A stretch of DNA of 64,000 nt from Molossus alvarezi (GCA_037176705.1 CM073898.1:26148488-26212487), one strand, 5' to 3'; shown: positions 33,171 through 45,269, counted from the first letter of the stretch. Program-made: numbers and translations. The notes: generated by a model from the sequence alone, not told the origin.

Positions 33171-34644
33171 CTCTGCTGTATCATTTTGATCCTGTGTGTT
33201 CCTCTGCGGGGACAAAGGGACTGTGAACTTAATGTAGCTCACGCTTCACGAATCTGTGCTTGTGCGGCTCCTTCCAAGCTTGGGTGGAGGCCCATCAATA
33301 TCTTTTACGTGGTCATATGTTTTTGTTAGGTTTCAAAGTAAGATATTTTGACTGAAATTGTTAAGGCAGCTGTCTCTTTCTAGTCTCCCTTTCCTGTCGT
33401 TACAATTCCCCAAGTGTGGGGCAGCCTTGAAGCAGCTGCAGGCATTTTTGGGATCTGGATAAAGGGAAATTGAGTTGAGGATATGTTGATTTTGAGTTTA
33501 GTGATATATCTGTATGTCGTTTATCAGCCCCTCCCCCCAAAAGACTTTTAAACAGGCTATCAGGTTGATTCGGCTGTGGAATCAGCTCAACACCATCAGC
33601 GCGTTGTCCAGCAGGGGCTAATGCTGCCCTGTAACAAGTGAACATACTTGTGGCCCGCGACGGAGTTAATCAATAAGAAAGAGTATTAGCAGACGCGTTC
33701 ATTTGCAGAAGTGTTGGCTGTCCTGGGGCGGGCACAGCAGGTGAGTCCTCCAGCCATTCACCGGTCTTCTGGCCTCACTGTTCACAAACTCTCAGCTCTG
33801 ACAAGCCCGCGGGCGTCAACACCAGGCTTTCACCCACAGACTCGAGCTTTGTGGGGTGGGGGGGGGTGCTTTCTCATCAGAGCCTCTGCCTGTCACCTGG
33901 GGGAAGAAACTCTGCAATAGTTGTTTTCACGTGTCTTAAGTTAGAAAAATAATCTGGCGTTTGGGAAACAATCTGATAGCACTTTCTGGAAATTGTGGGA
34001 GGGAGGCACCCCTTGAGTGCCCCGAGCGCCACACAGGCACCGGCCCTTTCATTTCTCGCCTGGTGTTTCCTCACTTCCCCACTGTATGCCCCACGCTCGC
34101 CAGAAAGCATGGACTCTGAGCTCAGTGTCCATCAGACTGTATAAAGCTGGGCCTTATGAGGGTCTGCTTTTATCTCTGGCCACACACTCCTTATTTACCG
34201 GGGAACCCACTCCATCATCTCTGAAATATGCCTCATTTGCTGGCTGAAGGCAGCCCATCACCTAAGATAAGGATGGCAAATTGTTTTAGTACATATTCCA
34301 GCTCTGATTAATTGCCACTTCCCCCTGAGAGAGCGCTGTGGTGAAGGACTCGGAGGCCTCAGAGGGGTCGACAGGAAAGGGTGCTGTCATTGATTAGAGA
34401 TTTCTGCTATGGACATAGAAGGGAAGAGTCGGGTAAATGGACATTGTATTTGCCATTCCTGTCCTAGGGTTTAACCTCATGTTCCAGCAGAAGATAGAAA
34501 ACACAGCTTTGCCGACGGTAGTTAGTAATTATCTTAATTTCAAAACTTCCTGACTGGTAGTACCTCATGACTATTGTTCTTATTTGTTTTAATAATATTT
34601 GGCACATATATGTTCCCTGACTGGTGACAAGAAAAGAAGAAAGA
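33171..34644. other. Repeat-poor stretch, no gene seen
   Basis: About 1.5 kb without recognisable repeats. 33590-34110 is richer in CpG than its surroundings ('cagcgcgttg', 'cccgcgacgg', 'gacgcgttc', 'ccgcgggcgtc') but not dense enough to call a CpG island by eye. Frames of at most 81 codons are unsupported. A homopurine G9 run sits near 33857. Confidence 0.4.
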
Positions 34645-34840
34645 CAGTGAGTTATTTATTGAGAATCTACTAATTGTCAGTTTCTTCTTTTAGGAGTTTT
34701 ATTAAATATATCTCAAATACCTTCAAAACAATCCTATAAAATCAGAATATTACTCCCCTTGTTAAAATAATTAAAAAATTAAGCCTCAGAAAAGTAAAAT
34801 ATTTGCCTAAACCATAACAGAAAATTTCAAATCCAAAGGT
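34645..34840 (-). repeat. MIR SINE, diverged
   Basis: 'attactccccttgttaaaat', 'aagcctcagaaaagtaaaat' and 'atttgcctaaaccataacag' are in reverse MIR order. Confidence 0.5.
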
Positions 34841-34865
34841 GATATTCATTCTGATATACTTGGGC

Positions 34866-35037
34866 AGTGGTCCTCAATCTTGGGGACATATTGGAACTCC
34901 TGGGAGGATTTTAAAAACATTTGAAAATACTGATCACTTACAGATCAATTACATTAGAATCTCTGGGGCAAGAGAGGCCCAAGCACAGAAGTGCTTTAAA
35001 AAATTCCCCAGTGATCTGTAGCCAGGGCAAGAACCAA
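34866..35037 (+). mobile_element. MER5/MER20-group hAT element
   Basis: It begins 'cagtggtcctcaatcttggg', with 'atattggaactcctgggagg', 'attagaatctctggggcaag' and 'ttccccagtgatctgtagcc'. The 'cagtggt' terminus and layout fit non-autonomous hAT-Charlie elements. The inverted 3' terminus is degraded. Confidence 0.65.
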
Positions 35038-35062
35038 TGTGTCAAGAGAGTAAGGAACAGAA

Positions 35063-35270
35063 TGATTAACACTTACAGAATGCCCACTCTGAGCCTAGCT
35101 TTTTCTTTTTTTACCTCCTCCCCATATTCTGTCTAATTTAATCCTCACACACGTCCTCAAAAGAAGCATTGTTAGCCCATTTTCCTATGAGGAAAACAGA
35201 GGCTCAGAAAAGGTAAGGAAATGGCTGAAGATCTTGCAGCAGAACTGCGATTTGAATGCAAATCTGTTTA
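35063..35270 (-). repeat. MIR SINE
   Basis: 'cacttacagaatgcccactc', 'ttaatcctcacacacgtcct', 'tatgaggaaaacagaggctc' and 'agaactgcgatttgaatgca' follow reverse MIR order. Confidence 0.75.
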
Positions 35271-35900
35271 CTTCCAAAGACCTTGCTGTCCCTGGGCTTC
35301 TTCCATTGGGTTTCAGAACCCAGGCCTCGCCCTTAACCTTTGTGTCGAGTAGATGTGAGTAGATGTGGATTCCACCTCGTTCTCCTCAGATCTGACCCCA
35401 ATCTGTCATTCCCTTCCATGACTCGGTTCTCTAACTCCAGTGGAAAGTGCCATTCGTCGTCTTCGCGTTTGATTTCATGGTAGAGAAATGCAAAAGACAC
35501 TCCCTGAAGTTACCACCTTCTATTCTGTGGGCATTGGGCAGGTCTGGATGAGGCTGTTTCTGGAGCCAGGGTAGGCCAGACATGTTTGCAGTCTCCTCTT
35601 TGGTTCCCAGGCGATTCAAGGAGATACACAGGAGTTGTGGCCTGACTTCCTAATCCTGTGAGTTGTGGGCACCTGTGTTACTGCCTTGGCTGTTGAGATG
35701 TCACAATCATGTCAGCTCCTTTGGTCAGAACCATGAGTCTCCATGAGACAACTGAGTAAACGATGAGAAACTTAGAGTTGGAATGGACCTCCAACTTGAT
35801 CTAGTTCCAGTGCCTGCCTCAGGCGAAAATGCGCTCTCTCCACCATCACCACACAGGAATGCAGATGGTTTAAATGCTTCCCATGGAACCGCACTCTCTC
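35271..35900. other. Unassigned non-coding stretch
   Basis: Around 35765-35830, 'aaacttagagttggaatgga' then 'cctccaacttgatctagttc' is a phrase shared with old mammalian dispersed repeats, but I cannot define an element. No gene. Confidence 0.35.
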
Positions 35901-37920
35901 TTGCATTAATTGTCAGTGTTTAAGCAGCCCTGGAAGCTCAAAAACATTTTAAAAATTAAGCTTATATATTGTTCTCTATAATTTTCAAGTTCCTCAGCTG
36001 ATTGATTTTCTTCAATCTTATTAAAGACCGATTTCTATAAACCTGATCCATCAACAAGTAGTTTATATACATTAGGATGGACTAACAAGGTTAGTTCCAG
36101 GCAAATTTATCAATAAGGGTTTCCGGTGCAGTTTACTTTGTGATATAATCATGTTGCCTTCCTTTAGGGGCAGCCCCCCCCCCCCCCATTTTCTCCCTTC
36201 ATCAGAATTCCAGCTTTCAGAAAAGTTTGGAAACTCAGCTCCCATCAGATGTAAGTGACTGATAAAACATGATTGTTCCCTCCCAAGAACATTAACAGTT
36301 CATTGAGGATGAAGCTATGAGGGGTCTGGTATAAAGGAACAAATTTGAAATGAATCTCAGTCAGCAGGTAGTTCGAGGGAGGGTGAGGATAAGGGAACAT
36401 AGCTTCCCAGTGCTTCTGATATCACCTTATGTCAAGACACCTGCCTGCCCTACATCTCCGTCTTGGGGCTGCTGCCTGGTCTGATGGCACTCTCCACTCC
36501 ATGAACACTGGCGGCCTCCTGGGAAGATGGGGTGGACCATAGGGAGGTTAGGGACCTGTGTTAGTTGAGGTCGGAATGCAATAGAAAGTGGTCAGTGGGC
36601 TGAAATTAAGGTCCTGCAGGATTTGAATAGCCACCCTGGGTTTGACTGATGGTCTGCTTTAATTCTCTTCTCAGAGATGCACCTCCAACAGGGCAGTGTC
36701 TGCTTGACCATTCCCACTGCCAAAACAGGAGTCAGGGATCATTTGGAGGGAAGTTTTCCTCAGCACAAATGGCTGTATCTCAATGCAGGGCACAGACGTT
36801 CCTTGAAAGGCTTTCTGTTTGAAAGAGGCAAGGTCCCAGCCGCCTTCCTTTCAGAGAGATGAAAATATCACAGCCTGCGGTGGTTGAGGGCGTCCTGGAA
36901 ATAAAAATCCTTAGCCATGAGATGCAGGGATGGACATGTGTGCTTTATTTATTATTTACTGACAAACCTGTCCAAACACTGCATTTTCAGAACTAGTAGG
37001 AAACACTGATGAAAATATGAGCACCCAAGGCATAAAAGAGCCTTTGAAACTAGAACAGACTTTCACTGGAGTCTGCCTGATGTCTGTGGGTGAGGCAGTT
37101 TGTATGCACCACCGTCTCATCCTTGCAAATCAATTTTTAAACTTGGTTTAGACTCCAGGAAGCAGTGAATTTGGAGACTTCAAATGAGCCTCTCAGTCCA
37201 GATGTGAACCACTGGGCAGTAGGGCATAATTAACAGTCTCTCCTTCACTGAGACCACAGAATAGTATTAATTTTGCCAACTGGGCTTGGCGTGAATTGGC
37301 TTGAATGTCTGAGTAGATTTCCAGCTGCTGCTCACGTAGCTCTAGCTTCCAGCAGAATTTGCATTCCAAATAAAATGAGGCCTGAAATAGATGTGTGATA
37401 CATGTTCAAAGCTATTTTTAATCGATGATCACTTGGTTCACTGTGAAAGATTACTGGCAGGTCACAATCTATTTCAGATTTGCTGTGTCCTGAAGAACTG
37501 ATGTAAACACACAGACTTCAGCTTCCCCCACCGTCCTGGTGCTTCATCAGCTCTGTGGGCAAAGGGGAGGAGGGCACTTGAGTGGACAGGAGTAACAGAT
37601 GTGCTCATAGTTACAAGTACCAGAGCTGAAGGGCCACTTACTGGGCTAAGTCCCTGTTTAAGTTCGCCTGGGTCCCCCCGAGAAACTTTGTGGAGCAAAC
37701 CGAAGCTTGAGGATTCTGTTCCCTGAATATCCATCCTGAAACTCACCATGTTACTGTCCAGAAAGCCAATCAATTTCATTTCATGGAAGAACTGAGAGAG
37801 AAATGTTTATTTCTCATTTGCTAACCCCATAGCTAGATTCTGTGAGCAGTGCACATTTCTTTATAGATAGTATCTTCCTGGAAGCTTGAGATTTCTGTAG
37901 GGACTGCTGCCAATATCATC
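35901..37920. other. Repeat-poor stretch, no gene seen
   Basis: Two kilobases in which I recognise no interspersed repeat, apart from a C-run at 36174-36187. Frames of 61 codons (36677-36862) and 101 codons (37474-37779, minus) show no known domain. It is a candidate for conserved non-coding sequence on the grounds of repeat exclusion only. Confidence 0.4.
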
Positions 37921-38494
37921 TACTAGTTGTTGTTGTTTTAAATAATAGCACCTTACATTTATTTAGCATACATACTGTTTGCAAGCAAATCTATAATTTA
38001 ATTTGCAAAATTCATTTACATAGTATGAATACTTAAATACTTATAATTGCATATTAATTTTGTTTAACAGAATATGCTAATATTATTTCCCCCTCTTTTA
38101 TTTTTTCCTTTTCTTTTTCTATAAAGTATTTTCCGTCTTGATCCAGCTTTTCTGGCATTTTTTTTTTACACATGTTGGCAACTGTATTTTGGCTGCAACA
38201 AAGAGTCTTGATCCCCAGGACCATTGGTTTTAGTGCATTTTTTACTACTTAAAAAACAAAAACAAACACCCTCGTCAACCTATAAAATATGCATTTTGCC
38301 TTTTGCCCTTATTTTCCATCTTCCCCAAATATTAATTTATAGTTTCTAAAAATGTTTGGCCATGGTTTATTGGTTTATTTAGTATTCAGATGTAGCTTTG
38401 TCTTTTAAAAAAATACTCTTAGGTACATTTCTTTTCTATTTTCTAATTTTATAAGAATTGACCTGTCCACCTGTCAAGAATACATCACCTTGAT
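37921..38494. other. AT-rich unassigned stretch
   Basis: Strongly AT-rich, with 'tttatttagcatacatactg' and several poly-T runs. Probably decayed LINE sequence, but no family is assignable. Confidence 0.35.
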
Positions 38495-38605
38495 GGTAGA
38501 GGAACTTGGCCTGTCTTGTTGGCTATTTTTCTCAAGTCCTGGCACAGAGTAGAAGCTCAGTAGAATGTTGTGGTATGAATGGAATCAGTGAATGAACGGA
38601 CAGAC
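38495..38605 (+). mobile_element. L2 LINE 3' terminus fragment
   Basis: 'aagtcctggcacagagtaga' and 'gctcagtagaatgttgtggt' then 'gaatgaacgga' match the L2 3' end. Confidence 0.6.
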
Positions 38606-39409
38606 AAGTAATCTGAGATCTGAAGAGTGAGAAGGTGTTAGCTGGGCAGTAAGGTGGAGAAAGGTGTCCTAAGAAAGAGACAGCAGAAGGCTTGGCAGAG
38701 GCGGAAAGCAGCATTTTGAGTACCTGAAAGAAATTATGGCTGGATTGTGAGACAGTGAGACTGAGAAATGAGGCTGAAGAAGACAGAGGGTCAGGTGCTG
38801 GCAGCCTTGTTCTTTTTCTGTGTTAAGAACTTGGGATATTTTCCTGAGGCCAACAGGACTTAATAAGGGAGGAAAGTTATATAACTGTATGTGTATTTTA
38901 TTTTTTACAAAAAACTGTAAGTACATTGTACAGATCTTTTTTGGAAGCCCTTTGTTTTTATAATAAAAGTATTAAAGAAAATTTGAAAAGTACAGAAAAG
39001 TATAAGGACAAAATAATAAATTATCTAACATTTCAAAGCCAAGTGATATTCTCTGTGTGGTTTATACACTAGTGAGCATCACAACAGCTAACTTAGAGTT
39101 AGTGCCTACGAAGGGCCAGGCATTATTCTAGGTCCTTTCTATTTAATAACCCATTCAGTCCTGATGGCAAACCTATAAGCCAGAACATAAGTCTGGAAGG
39201 AAGATAATATGCAAAGTATTAGGGCTATTTGGTCTTAATTTTTTAAATATAGGAGTTTTCATATTTCTTATTAATGAAGATGATTTTATTGTTCGGTATG
39301 ACTCTGCCTTTGGGGAAAAGAAAAACTTTCAGTTAGTAGTTTTCCCAGCCCCATGAAGAGTTTAGACACTGGTAACAAAAGTCAGCATAGAATACCAGCT
39401 ATTGTTTTA
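38606..39409. other. Unassigned; includes a MIR-like piece
   Basis: 39075-39190 ('gtgcctacgaagggccaggc', 'taataacccattcagtcctg') looks like a reversed MIR fragment. The remainder is unassigned. Minus frames of 60 and 85 codons are unsupported. Confidence 0.4.
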
Positions 39410-39960
39410 AACTTTTTATTTTGAGGTAAGCTTAGACTTACAGAAGAGTTGCAAAAATAGTACAGAGACTTCCCCATGTACCTTCCACGAACTTCCCCTA
39501 ATGCTAATGTCACATAACCATGATACAATGATCAAAACTATACAAAACAATTGACTAAACTGTAGACTTTAATCAAATTCCACCCATTTTCCCACTAATG
39601 TCCCTTTTCTGGCCCAGGAGCCCTCTCATTGTATTTAGTCCTCCCCACCGTGTGACAGCGCCCCAGCCTTTCCTTGTCTTCCATGACTTGGATACTTCTG
39701 AAGAGTCTGATCAGATATTTTATAGAATGTCCTTCTATTTGATCTTCCTTATGTTTTCTCATAGTTAGCTGTGAGTATACATTTTGGGAAGGATACTATA
39801 GGGGGTACGTCCCCTTCTCAGTATCATGTCGGTGGATACGTGATTCAATGTATTTTATTACTAGTGATGGTGACCTTGATCACTTGGTTAAGGGAGTGTC
39901 TGCCAGGTTTCTCTACTGTACAAGTACTATTTTTCCATTGCAATTAATAAGTAATTTGTA
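39410..39960 (-). mobile_element. L1M-type 3' UTR
   Basis: 'cttacagaagagttgcaaaa', 'tagtacagagacttccccat', 'tgtcacataaccatgataca' and 'ggcccaggagccctctcatt' are hallmarks of reversed old L1M/L1ME 3' UTR. Confidence 0.8.
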
Positions 39961-40374
39961 GACCATATTTTGAGACCATGGAGATATCCTGTTTCTTTTC
40001 AAATTTTCACTAATTTCAGCATTCATCAGCACATCTTGCAATTATTACTGTAGTGCTCTAATGGTGAGTTTCTATTTCCCTCATTCCTTCTGTATTGATT
40101 AATTGGAATTCTTCTGTAAGGAAGAGTTGTCCCTTCTCCATTTACTTACTTATGTATTCATTTATATCAGATTGACTTGTGGATATTTATTTTATTCTTT
40201 GGAGTTTAACCCCATGCTATCATTATTTATTTATTATGTAAGTTGATCTAGCTTTGGCTACTGGGAGCTCTTTTAGATTGGCTCCTGTGTGCTTTTGACA
40301 TACCCAACATTTTGTCTTTGGGCACTTCCTTATTTCTGGCACCAAAAGATGCTTCAACAACTATGTTTGTTTTG

Positions 40375-40885
40375 TTAGACTTTATTTTTAGAATGGTTTA
40401 GGTTTACAAAAAGAGTGAGGAAAAATTACTGAGAGTCCCCATAATCTCCCCTGTTTCCCCTCGTTAGCATCTTGCATTCATATGGTATATTTGCTACAAT
40501 TTTTGAACCAATATTGACCAATATTATTATTAACTAAAGTCCATAGTCTAAATTAGGGTTCACTCTACGTGTTGTATAGTTCTGTGGGTTTTGAAAATAA
40601 ACAATGCTACATACATATACATAATTACAGTAGCTTACAGAAGAGTTTTACTGACCTAAAAATATCCTATGCTATTCATCCTCCTCCCCCCTACCCAGAC
40701 CACTGGCAACCACTGCTCTTTTTACTGTCCTTTAGAGTTGCCTTTTTCAGAATGTCATATGGTTGGAATCATACAATGTGCAGCCTTTCTGGATTGGCTT
40801 CTTCCATTTTACAATAGGCATGTAATGTTCTTTCATATGTTTCTTTGGATTCATAGCTCATTTCTTTCTCTTTCTCTTTTTTTTG
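40375..40885 (-). mobile_element. L1M-type 3' UTR, second copy
   Basis: 'aatggtttaggtttacaaaa', 'gtccatagtctaaattaggg', 'ccactggcaaccactgctct' and 'tcatatggttggaatcatac' are L1M 3' UTR phrases in reverse. The frames at 40569-40971 (82 and 100 codons) fall inside and are not genes. Confidence 0.8.
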
Positions 40886-41093
40886 TAATTAAGAAGTTTA
40901 ATTTCATGAAATATATAGACTTCCACATGTCATGCAACATTTACAAAAACTGTCCATATACTGGACTATAAAACAAGTCTTAATAAACTCAAGAATTGGT
41001 AATCTACAGACCACATACATATATAGCACAGTCAAAGGATAAATCAACACTGAAGAATAGCTAAAGGATAAATAACTAAAGGAAAGACAGCAG

Positions 41094-41330
41094 GGCCATG
41101 GCTGGTTTGGCTCAGTGGTGGAGCGTTGGCCTGCAGACCAAAGAATCTCTAGTTTGATTCCAGTCAAGGGTACATACCTCGGTTATGGATCAGTCCCTGG
41201 CCCTGGTTGGGGGTCACGCGGGAGGCAACTAATCGATGTGTCTTTCTCACTCGATGTTTTTCTCTCTCCTACTGTATCTGAAGATAAAATGGAAAAAAGC
41301 ATCCTCGGGTGAGGATTTAAAAAAAAGAAA
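41094..41330 (+). mobile_element. VES SINE (type A)
   Basis: Head 'atggctggtttggctcagtg', a B-box-like 'gtttgattcc' and tail 'catcctcgggtgaggattta'. Direct repeats 'gaaagacagcag' (41082-41093) and 'gaaagacagaag' (41331-41342) match 11/12. More diverged than the copies at 7011 and 51800. Confidence 0.88.
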
Positions 41331-41639
41331 GAAAGACAGAAGACTGGAAAGAGAAAGATTTGGGAAAAATGAAATATCAACTAGCAGTGTTTCTGAGAAG
41401 CCTTATCTAGATAAGCTCAATATCAATGGTTACACTTGTGGGATAGTCTTTAAATCTTGCCTGGTTCTTGATCAGGAGTTCCCTTGAACGAGGCTAATTT
41501 TGACCCTCTCTATGAACTGAGAATTCCTTGTAATGGGTAAATTACTTAAGGGTGACTCTTTCTTTGGAGTCTATAATCTCAGCATTTCCTTTCATTTTTT
41601 TCACTGTCCTAAAATCCACATCATTTTAGCTTCCTGAAA

Positions 41640-42257
41640 ATAGCTATGGCCACTGGGCCTGCCAAGCTTGTTCTGGTCAGGACAGAATCTGGGTGGCCCT
41701 TGGGATGCCAGTGCTGTCCTGAATTTAATATTATAGCAGGAAAGAGGGAGCTCCTTGGTTATCCTGGTCTAGTTATGAATGACTTGTACTTCTCTGCTCT
41801 GTCTCTGGTTTACATGGTTGTGTTAGAGAACCAGAAATGGGCCCCTGAATCAAGTTATATATATGGATTGTGAACCATATGGATGCAGGGTTGGAATGAC
41901 AGTGGCTGTCTTTCCTGTCATGTGAACAGAGTCCAACTATGTCAAGAGAGAATGAGGTCAACATAAATAAAAACAAACAAAGAAGACAGAAACAAGCAGA
42001 TCTGAGAGATAGAGAGAGAGAGAGAGGGAGAGATAGAGAGAGAGGAGAGCGAGCACGCGAGCTAGAGGGTACAGAATGAGAAAGTGAGAGTGGGTCCAAG
42101 TGAGTTGTTTGAGATCTTTCATCCAGCTGTTCAGCTGTTTTTGAATTCTCACTTTGGGACTTCCTAGTCATACAAATCAATAAATTTCCTTTGTTTTTTT
42201 TCCTTAAGATAGATCGAGTTGGTTTTCTACCCTTTACAACTGGAAAAAAAAAGTCTA
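41640..42257 (+). mobile_element. Candidate 5' LTR of an ERVL/MaLR-like relic
   Basis: It shares with 43925-44466 the phrase 'agagaatgaggtcaa' (41949 and 44237) and a 3' end pattern: A/T-rich 'aataaatttcctttg' region, 'agatagatcgagttggtttt', then 'caactggaaaa'. It contains a GA-rich tract at 42004-42052. Very old and gapped, and the start is uncertain. The 188-codon minus frame at 41773-42339 is an antisense low-complexity frame through this tract. Confidence 0.45.
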
Positions 42258-43924
42258 GAATTGGTGCTAAGAATAGGCCATTGCTAGAGACAGACTCTAC
42301 GATGAGGGTTTGGTTGGAGAGGGTGGAGAGGACCTCCATACCAAGGGCAGAAAATCTTTGTTACGCTGTTCTGAAATATGTGATTGAAGGGTCACCTATT
42401 GCTTCTTTGGACTCAGACCATGTGCCTGCTGAGACTGGAGCTTTAGAGGAGTCGTTAAAATTTTAGGATGTTGTCTGCTTCTTGCATGTGTTTCAAGAAA
42501 AGAAAAAAGCTTCAAGAATAAATTGGTCCCTCTGAAAGCAGAAAGGGAATAGTATATAACTTCGTTAAGAGATGCCTTTGCCCCATTTGGATTTGAACAG
42601 TAATTTAAGACTCTGTGGGTCAGATAATCATGCACCTTATAGAACTACAAAAACCACTATCCCTGCCCCAAGCTGAATTTAGTGTTGGTGGAGGGTGAGA
42701 GATGGAAGAGACAGTGCGGGATATGATTGGGACTCGGGAAGAATATGAGAAATCTTCAAATCTTATCCTTTAAATTCCTTCCCACATTAACCTGCTTAAC
42801 CCTTGCTGGTGGTGAAGGTAACAATTCATTCTCTAGTAAATAGTCAACCAACATGAGTTCAGCTAGGACACAGCACTGATTAGTTCTGCCTCAACATCTC
42901 AGCCTGAGTCATTTAGGAGGCATTTAGCTGAAAGCTAAGACCTGCTGCTAAGGGAGAAAAATGCAAAAGAATCTGGTCTGTAATCAGTGACCCTGGTTTT
43001 CACTTAGAGAAGTAGGCACAACCAGTAGATGCTAGGGTTTTAAAAGTGTTAAATTGTCAGAGAAATGACAACCCAAAGGAACTAGTGATTGTTAGGTTTC
43101 TAAGGCAATATCCAGGTTCTTATAACAACATCAAATGTAAGAGGGATGCTAGGGGGCAGGACCTCCAGAAAAATTTGTGTGCTGCATTTATTTTAGGTAC
43201 AAAAGATGAATTTGGGCAATCTGTACACAGGGCAGAGGTTGGGGCAGTCAGATTGGTTCTACTGTCAAGATGTACATCCTTGCTCTGGCTAGTTTGGCTC
43301 AGGGGGGTTAGAGCATCAACCCAAGAACTGAAGGGTTGCAGGTTTGATTCCTGGTCAAGGGCGCATACCTGGGTTGCAGGTTCAATCCCCAGCCCCAGTC
43401 AGGGCATGTGCAGGAGGCAACCAATCGATGTGTCTCTCTCACATGGATGTTTCTCTCTTTCTTTCTCTCTCTCTGTTCCTCTCCCCTTCCGCCCTCTAAA
43501 AATCAATGGAAAAATATCCTTGGGTGAGGATTAACAGCACCAACAAAGATGTATATCTTTGCTATGTTATTTTTTGGGGTATGATACATGCTATGGCTTA
43601 TGTCATGTCACCCTTTCTGAATATAGTTTTAATTGAAGATATCCTGGTTTCCCCCCTCTACTGTAATGGAAGTATAGGTGATTTTCACATTGGTCATTTA
43701 AACTGCAGGATGTCGGATCAAGAGGAACCATATCTGGATGTCAGAGATGTGTGCATTACCCAGAGATCCTGGACATGAAGATGGTTGGCAACTGGATGTG
43801 ATTCTGAGTTGTCTATCTTTGAAGTAAGTGTGATTTTAGTTATACTTAGTTGGACAAACATTAGGTAGAGGCATTTATGAAATTATAAGTGCAGAAATGC
43901 ATATGAGTATGCACTAAGCAAATA
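42258..43924 (+). mobile_element. Decayed internal region of the ERVL/MaLR-like relic
   Basis: After the candidate LTR comes 'gaattggtgctaagaatagg', reminiscent of the start of ERVL/MaLR internal regions. 'aaatctttgttacgctgttc' and 'gatggttggcaactggatgt' also have that flavour. No gag, pol or env frame survives; the best frames are 60-160 codons and partly come from the SINE at 43285. It is an old, inactive copy. Confidence 0.4.
43285..43545 (+). mobile_element. VES SINE within the ERV relic
   Basis: Head 'ctggctagtttggctcaggg', B-box-like 'ggtttgattcc', body 'gtgcaggaggcaaccaatcg', tail 'atatccttgggtgaggatta'. The 18-bp flanks 'aagatgtacatccttgct' (43267-43284) and 'aagatgtatatctttgct' (43546-43563) match 16/18. 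The 162-codon frame at 43046-43534 includes SINE sequence and is not a gene. Confidence 0.92.
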
Positions 43925-44476
43925 TGGGGGAAATGTAGTTGATATTTGCTCTTATTGTCTGCCAACCTCGCTTCCCTCATCTCACTAGGTTCTTGTGAAA
44001 CTGTTAATCACAGTGCATCCCCTGGCCACAGGAGCAGCAAGTGACCCAGGCCTTCCAGTAACGGACCAACCAGACATGATCTGAGTACAAACGACACAAG
44101 TATTTTTATAATATTTAAGATCTCATGGATGTAGAGCCTGTCTTTCATGTGAATCCTGAGCTAAAACAATGTGGGCGTGCTGTTGTTTCCTTGGCCATGT
44201 TTCCGGGGACCGGAAAGAGTGTGCTTACTGTGGGAGAGAATGAGGTCAATGTAGAACAAATGAAAAGAGATAAGATGAAGCAAAAGATGGTGGGGTTGGG
44301 GCTGGGGAGGAAGTGAGAGAGAAAAGAATGACTTTATTTGAGCCCCTAGGTCCAGCTGTACCGAAACTTACCTTGGAAGTTTTGTGAGCCAATAGATTTG
44401 TTTATTGCCCCCCTAAGCTAGATTGAACTGGGCGTCCTCTCACTTGCAACTAAAAGAGTCATAAAAACTGGGTATA
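43925..44476 (+). mobile_element. Candidate 3' LTR of the ERVL/MaLR-like relic
   Basis: It shares 'agagaatgaggtcaa' with the 5' candidate and ends 'ctaagctagattgaactggg', 'ctctcacttgcaactaaaag', 'agtcataaa'. That resembles the 3' ends of ERVL-class LTRs. A VES follows directly. Confidence 0.45.
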
Positions 44477-44724
44477 GCCCTGGACAGTTTGGTTCAGCAG
44501 CTAGAGCGTCGGCCTGCAGACCAAAGAGTTGAACGTTCGATTCCTGTCAAGGGCATATACCTCAGTTACGGTTTGGTCCCCGGCCCCGAGCAGGGTCGTG
44601 AGGGAGGCAACCAATAGATGTGTCCTTTCCACATCAATGTTTCTCTCTCTCTCTCTCTCAACCCAACTCTATATGAAGATAAATGGAAAAAAATATCCTT
44701 GGGTGAGGATTTAAAAAAACAAAC
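44477..44724 (+). mobile_element. VES SINE (type A), complete
   Basis: Head 'gccctggacagtttggttca', tail 'aaatatccttgggtgaggat'. A perfect 11-bp duplication, 'aactgggtata', lies at 44466-44476 and 44725-44735. The insertion lies in the last bases of the candidate 3' LTR. Confidence 0.95.
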
Positions 44725-44735
44725 AACTGGGTATA

Positions 44736-45269
44736 AGATCTTGGATTATAATGTTGTTTCACACAATTCAGTGTAATTTCCTTCCAACATCTAATAATAC
44801 AACTTGGCTTAATTTCATTCCAACATCTAATAATAAAAAGAAAAAATCTAAGACCAGTATGATATTTCCCCCTTTAAATGCAATTTACTATTCCTGTCTG
44901 GATTCTTAAAGAGTATTTACTTTATATTCATATCAAAGCCTCTTCCAAAAATGCCCTTAGTTGTGGGATATATATGTTATATATTATATATTATATGTTA
45001 TATATATGTTATATATATTCTTCTGAAACATGGACTCCTTAAATCTGTATATTTAAGGTATTTATCCAATTTGCGATGTTTATAAAATTATGTCATTGTT
45101 TATAATTTTCATTTTATTTGCCTTAGTTTCTTTTACCTGTAGTTTGTTAAGTTGAATCTTTATAATTTGGGAGGGGCAGCAGTGGGAAATAGTATTTTGA
45201 CCACCTTGAAAAGCAGCAGCTAGCCAATAAAAATTTCTGGTTTCTGGGTTGGGATAGATCTTGTATTCG
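44736..45269. other. AT-rich stretch with an (AT) microsatellite
   Basis: 44968-45018 is a TATA-rich simple repeat built of 'atatgttatata' units. A local duplication, 'ttccaacatctaataata', occurs at 44782-44799 and 44819-44836. No gene. Confidence 0.6.

Noticed and set aside
33590..34110. Possible CpG island or promoter
   Set aside because: CpGs are elevated only locally. No TATA, initiator or exon follows, and density seems too low by eye.
41773..42339. 188-codon minus-strand frame, the longest in the window
   Set aside because: It reads antisense through a candidate LTR and a GA-rich tract, giving a poly Ser/Leu stretch. No domain, no conservation argument.
43046..43534. 162-codon plus frame
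   Set aside because: The second half is VES SINE sequence and the first half is decayed ERV-like sequence.
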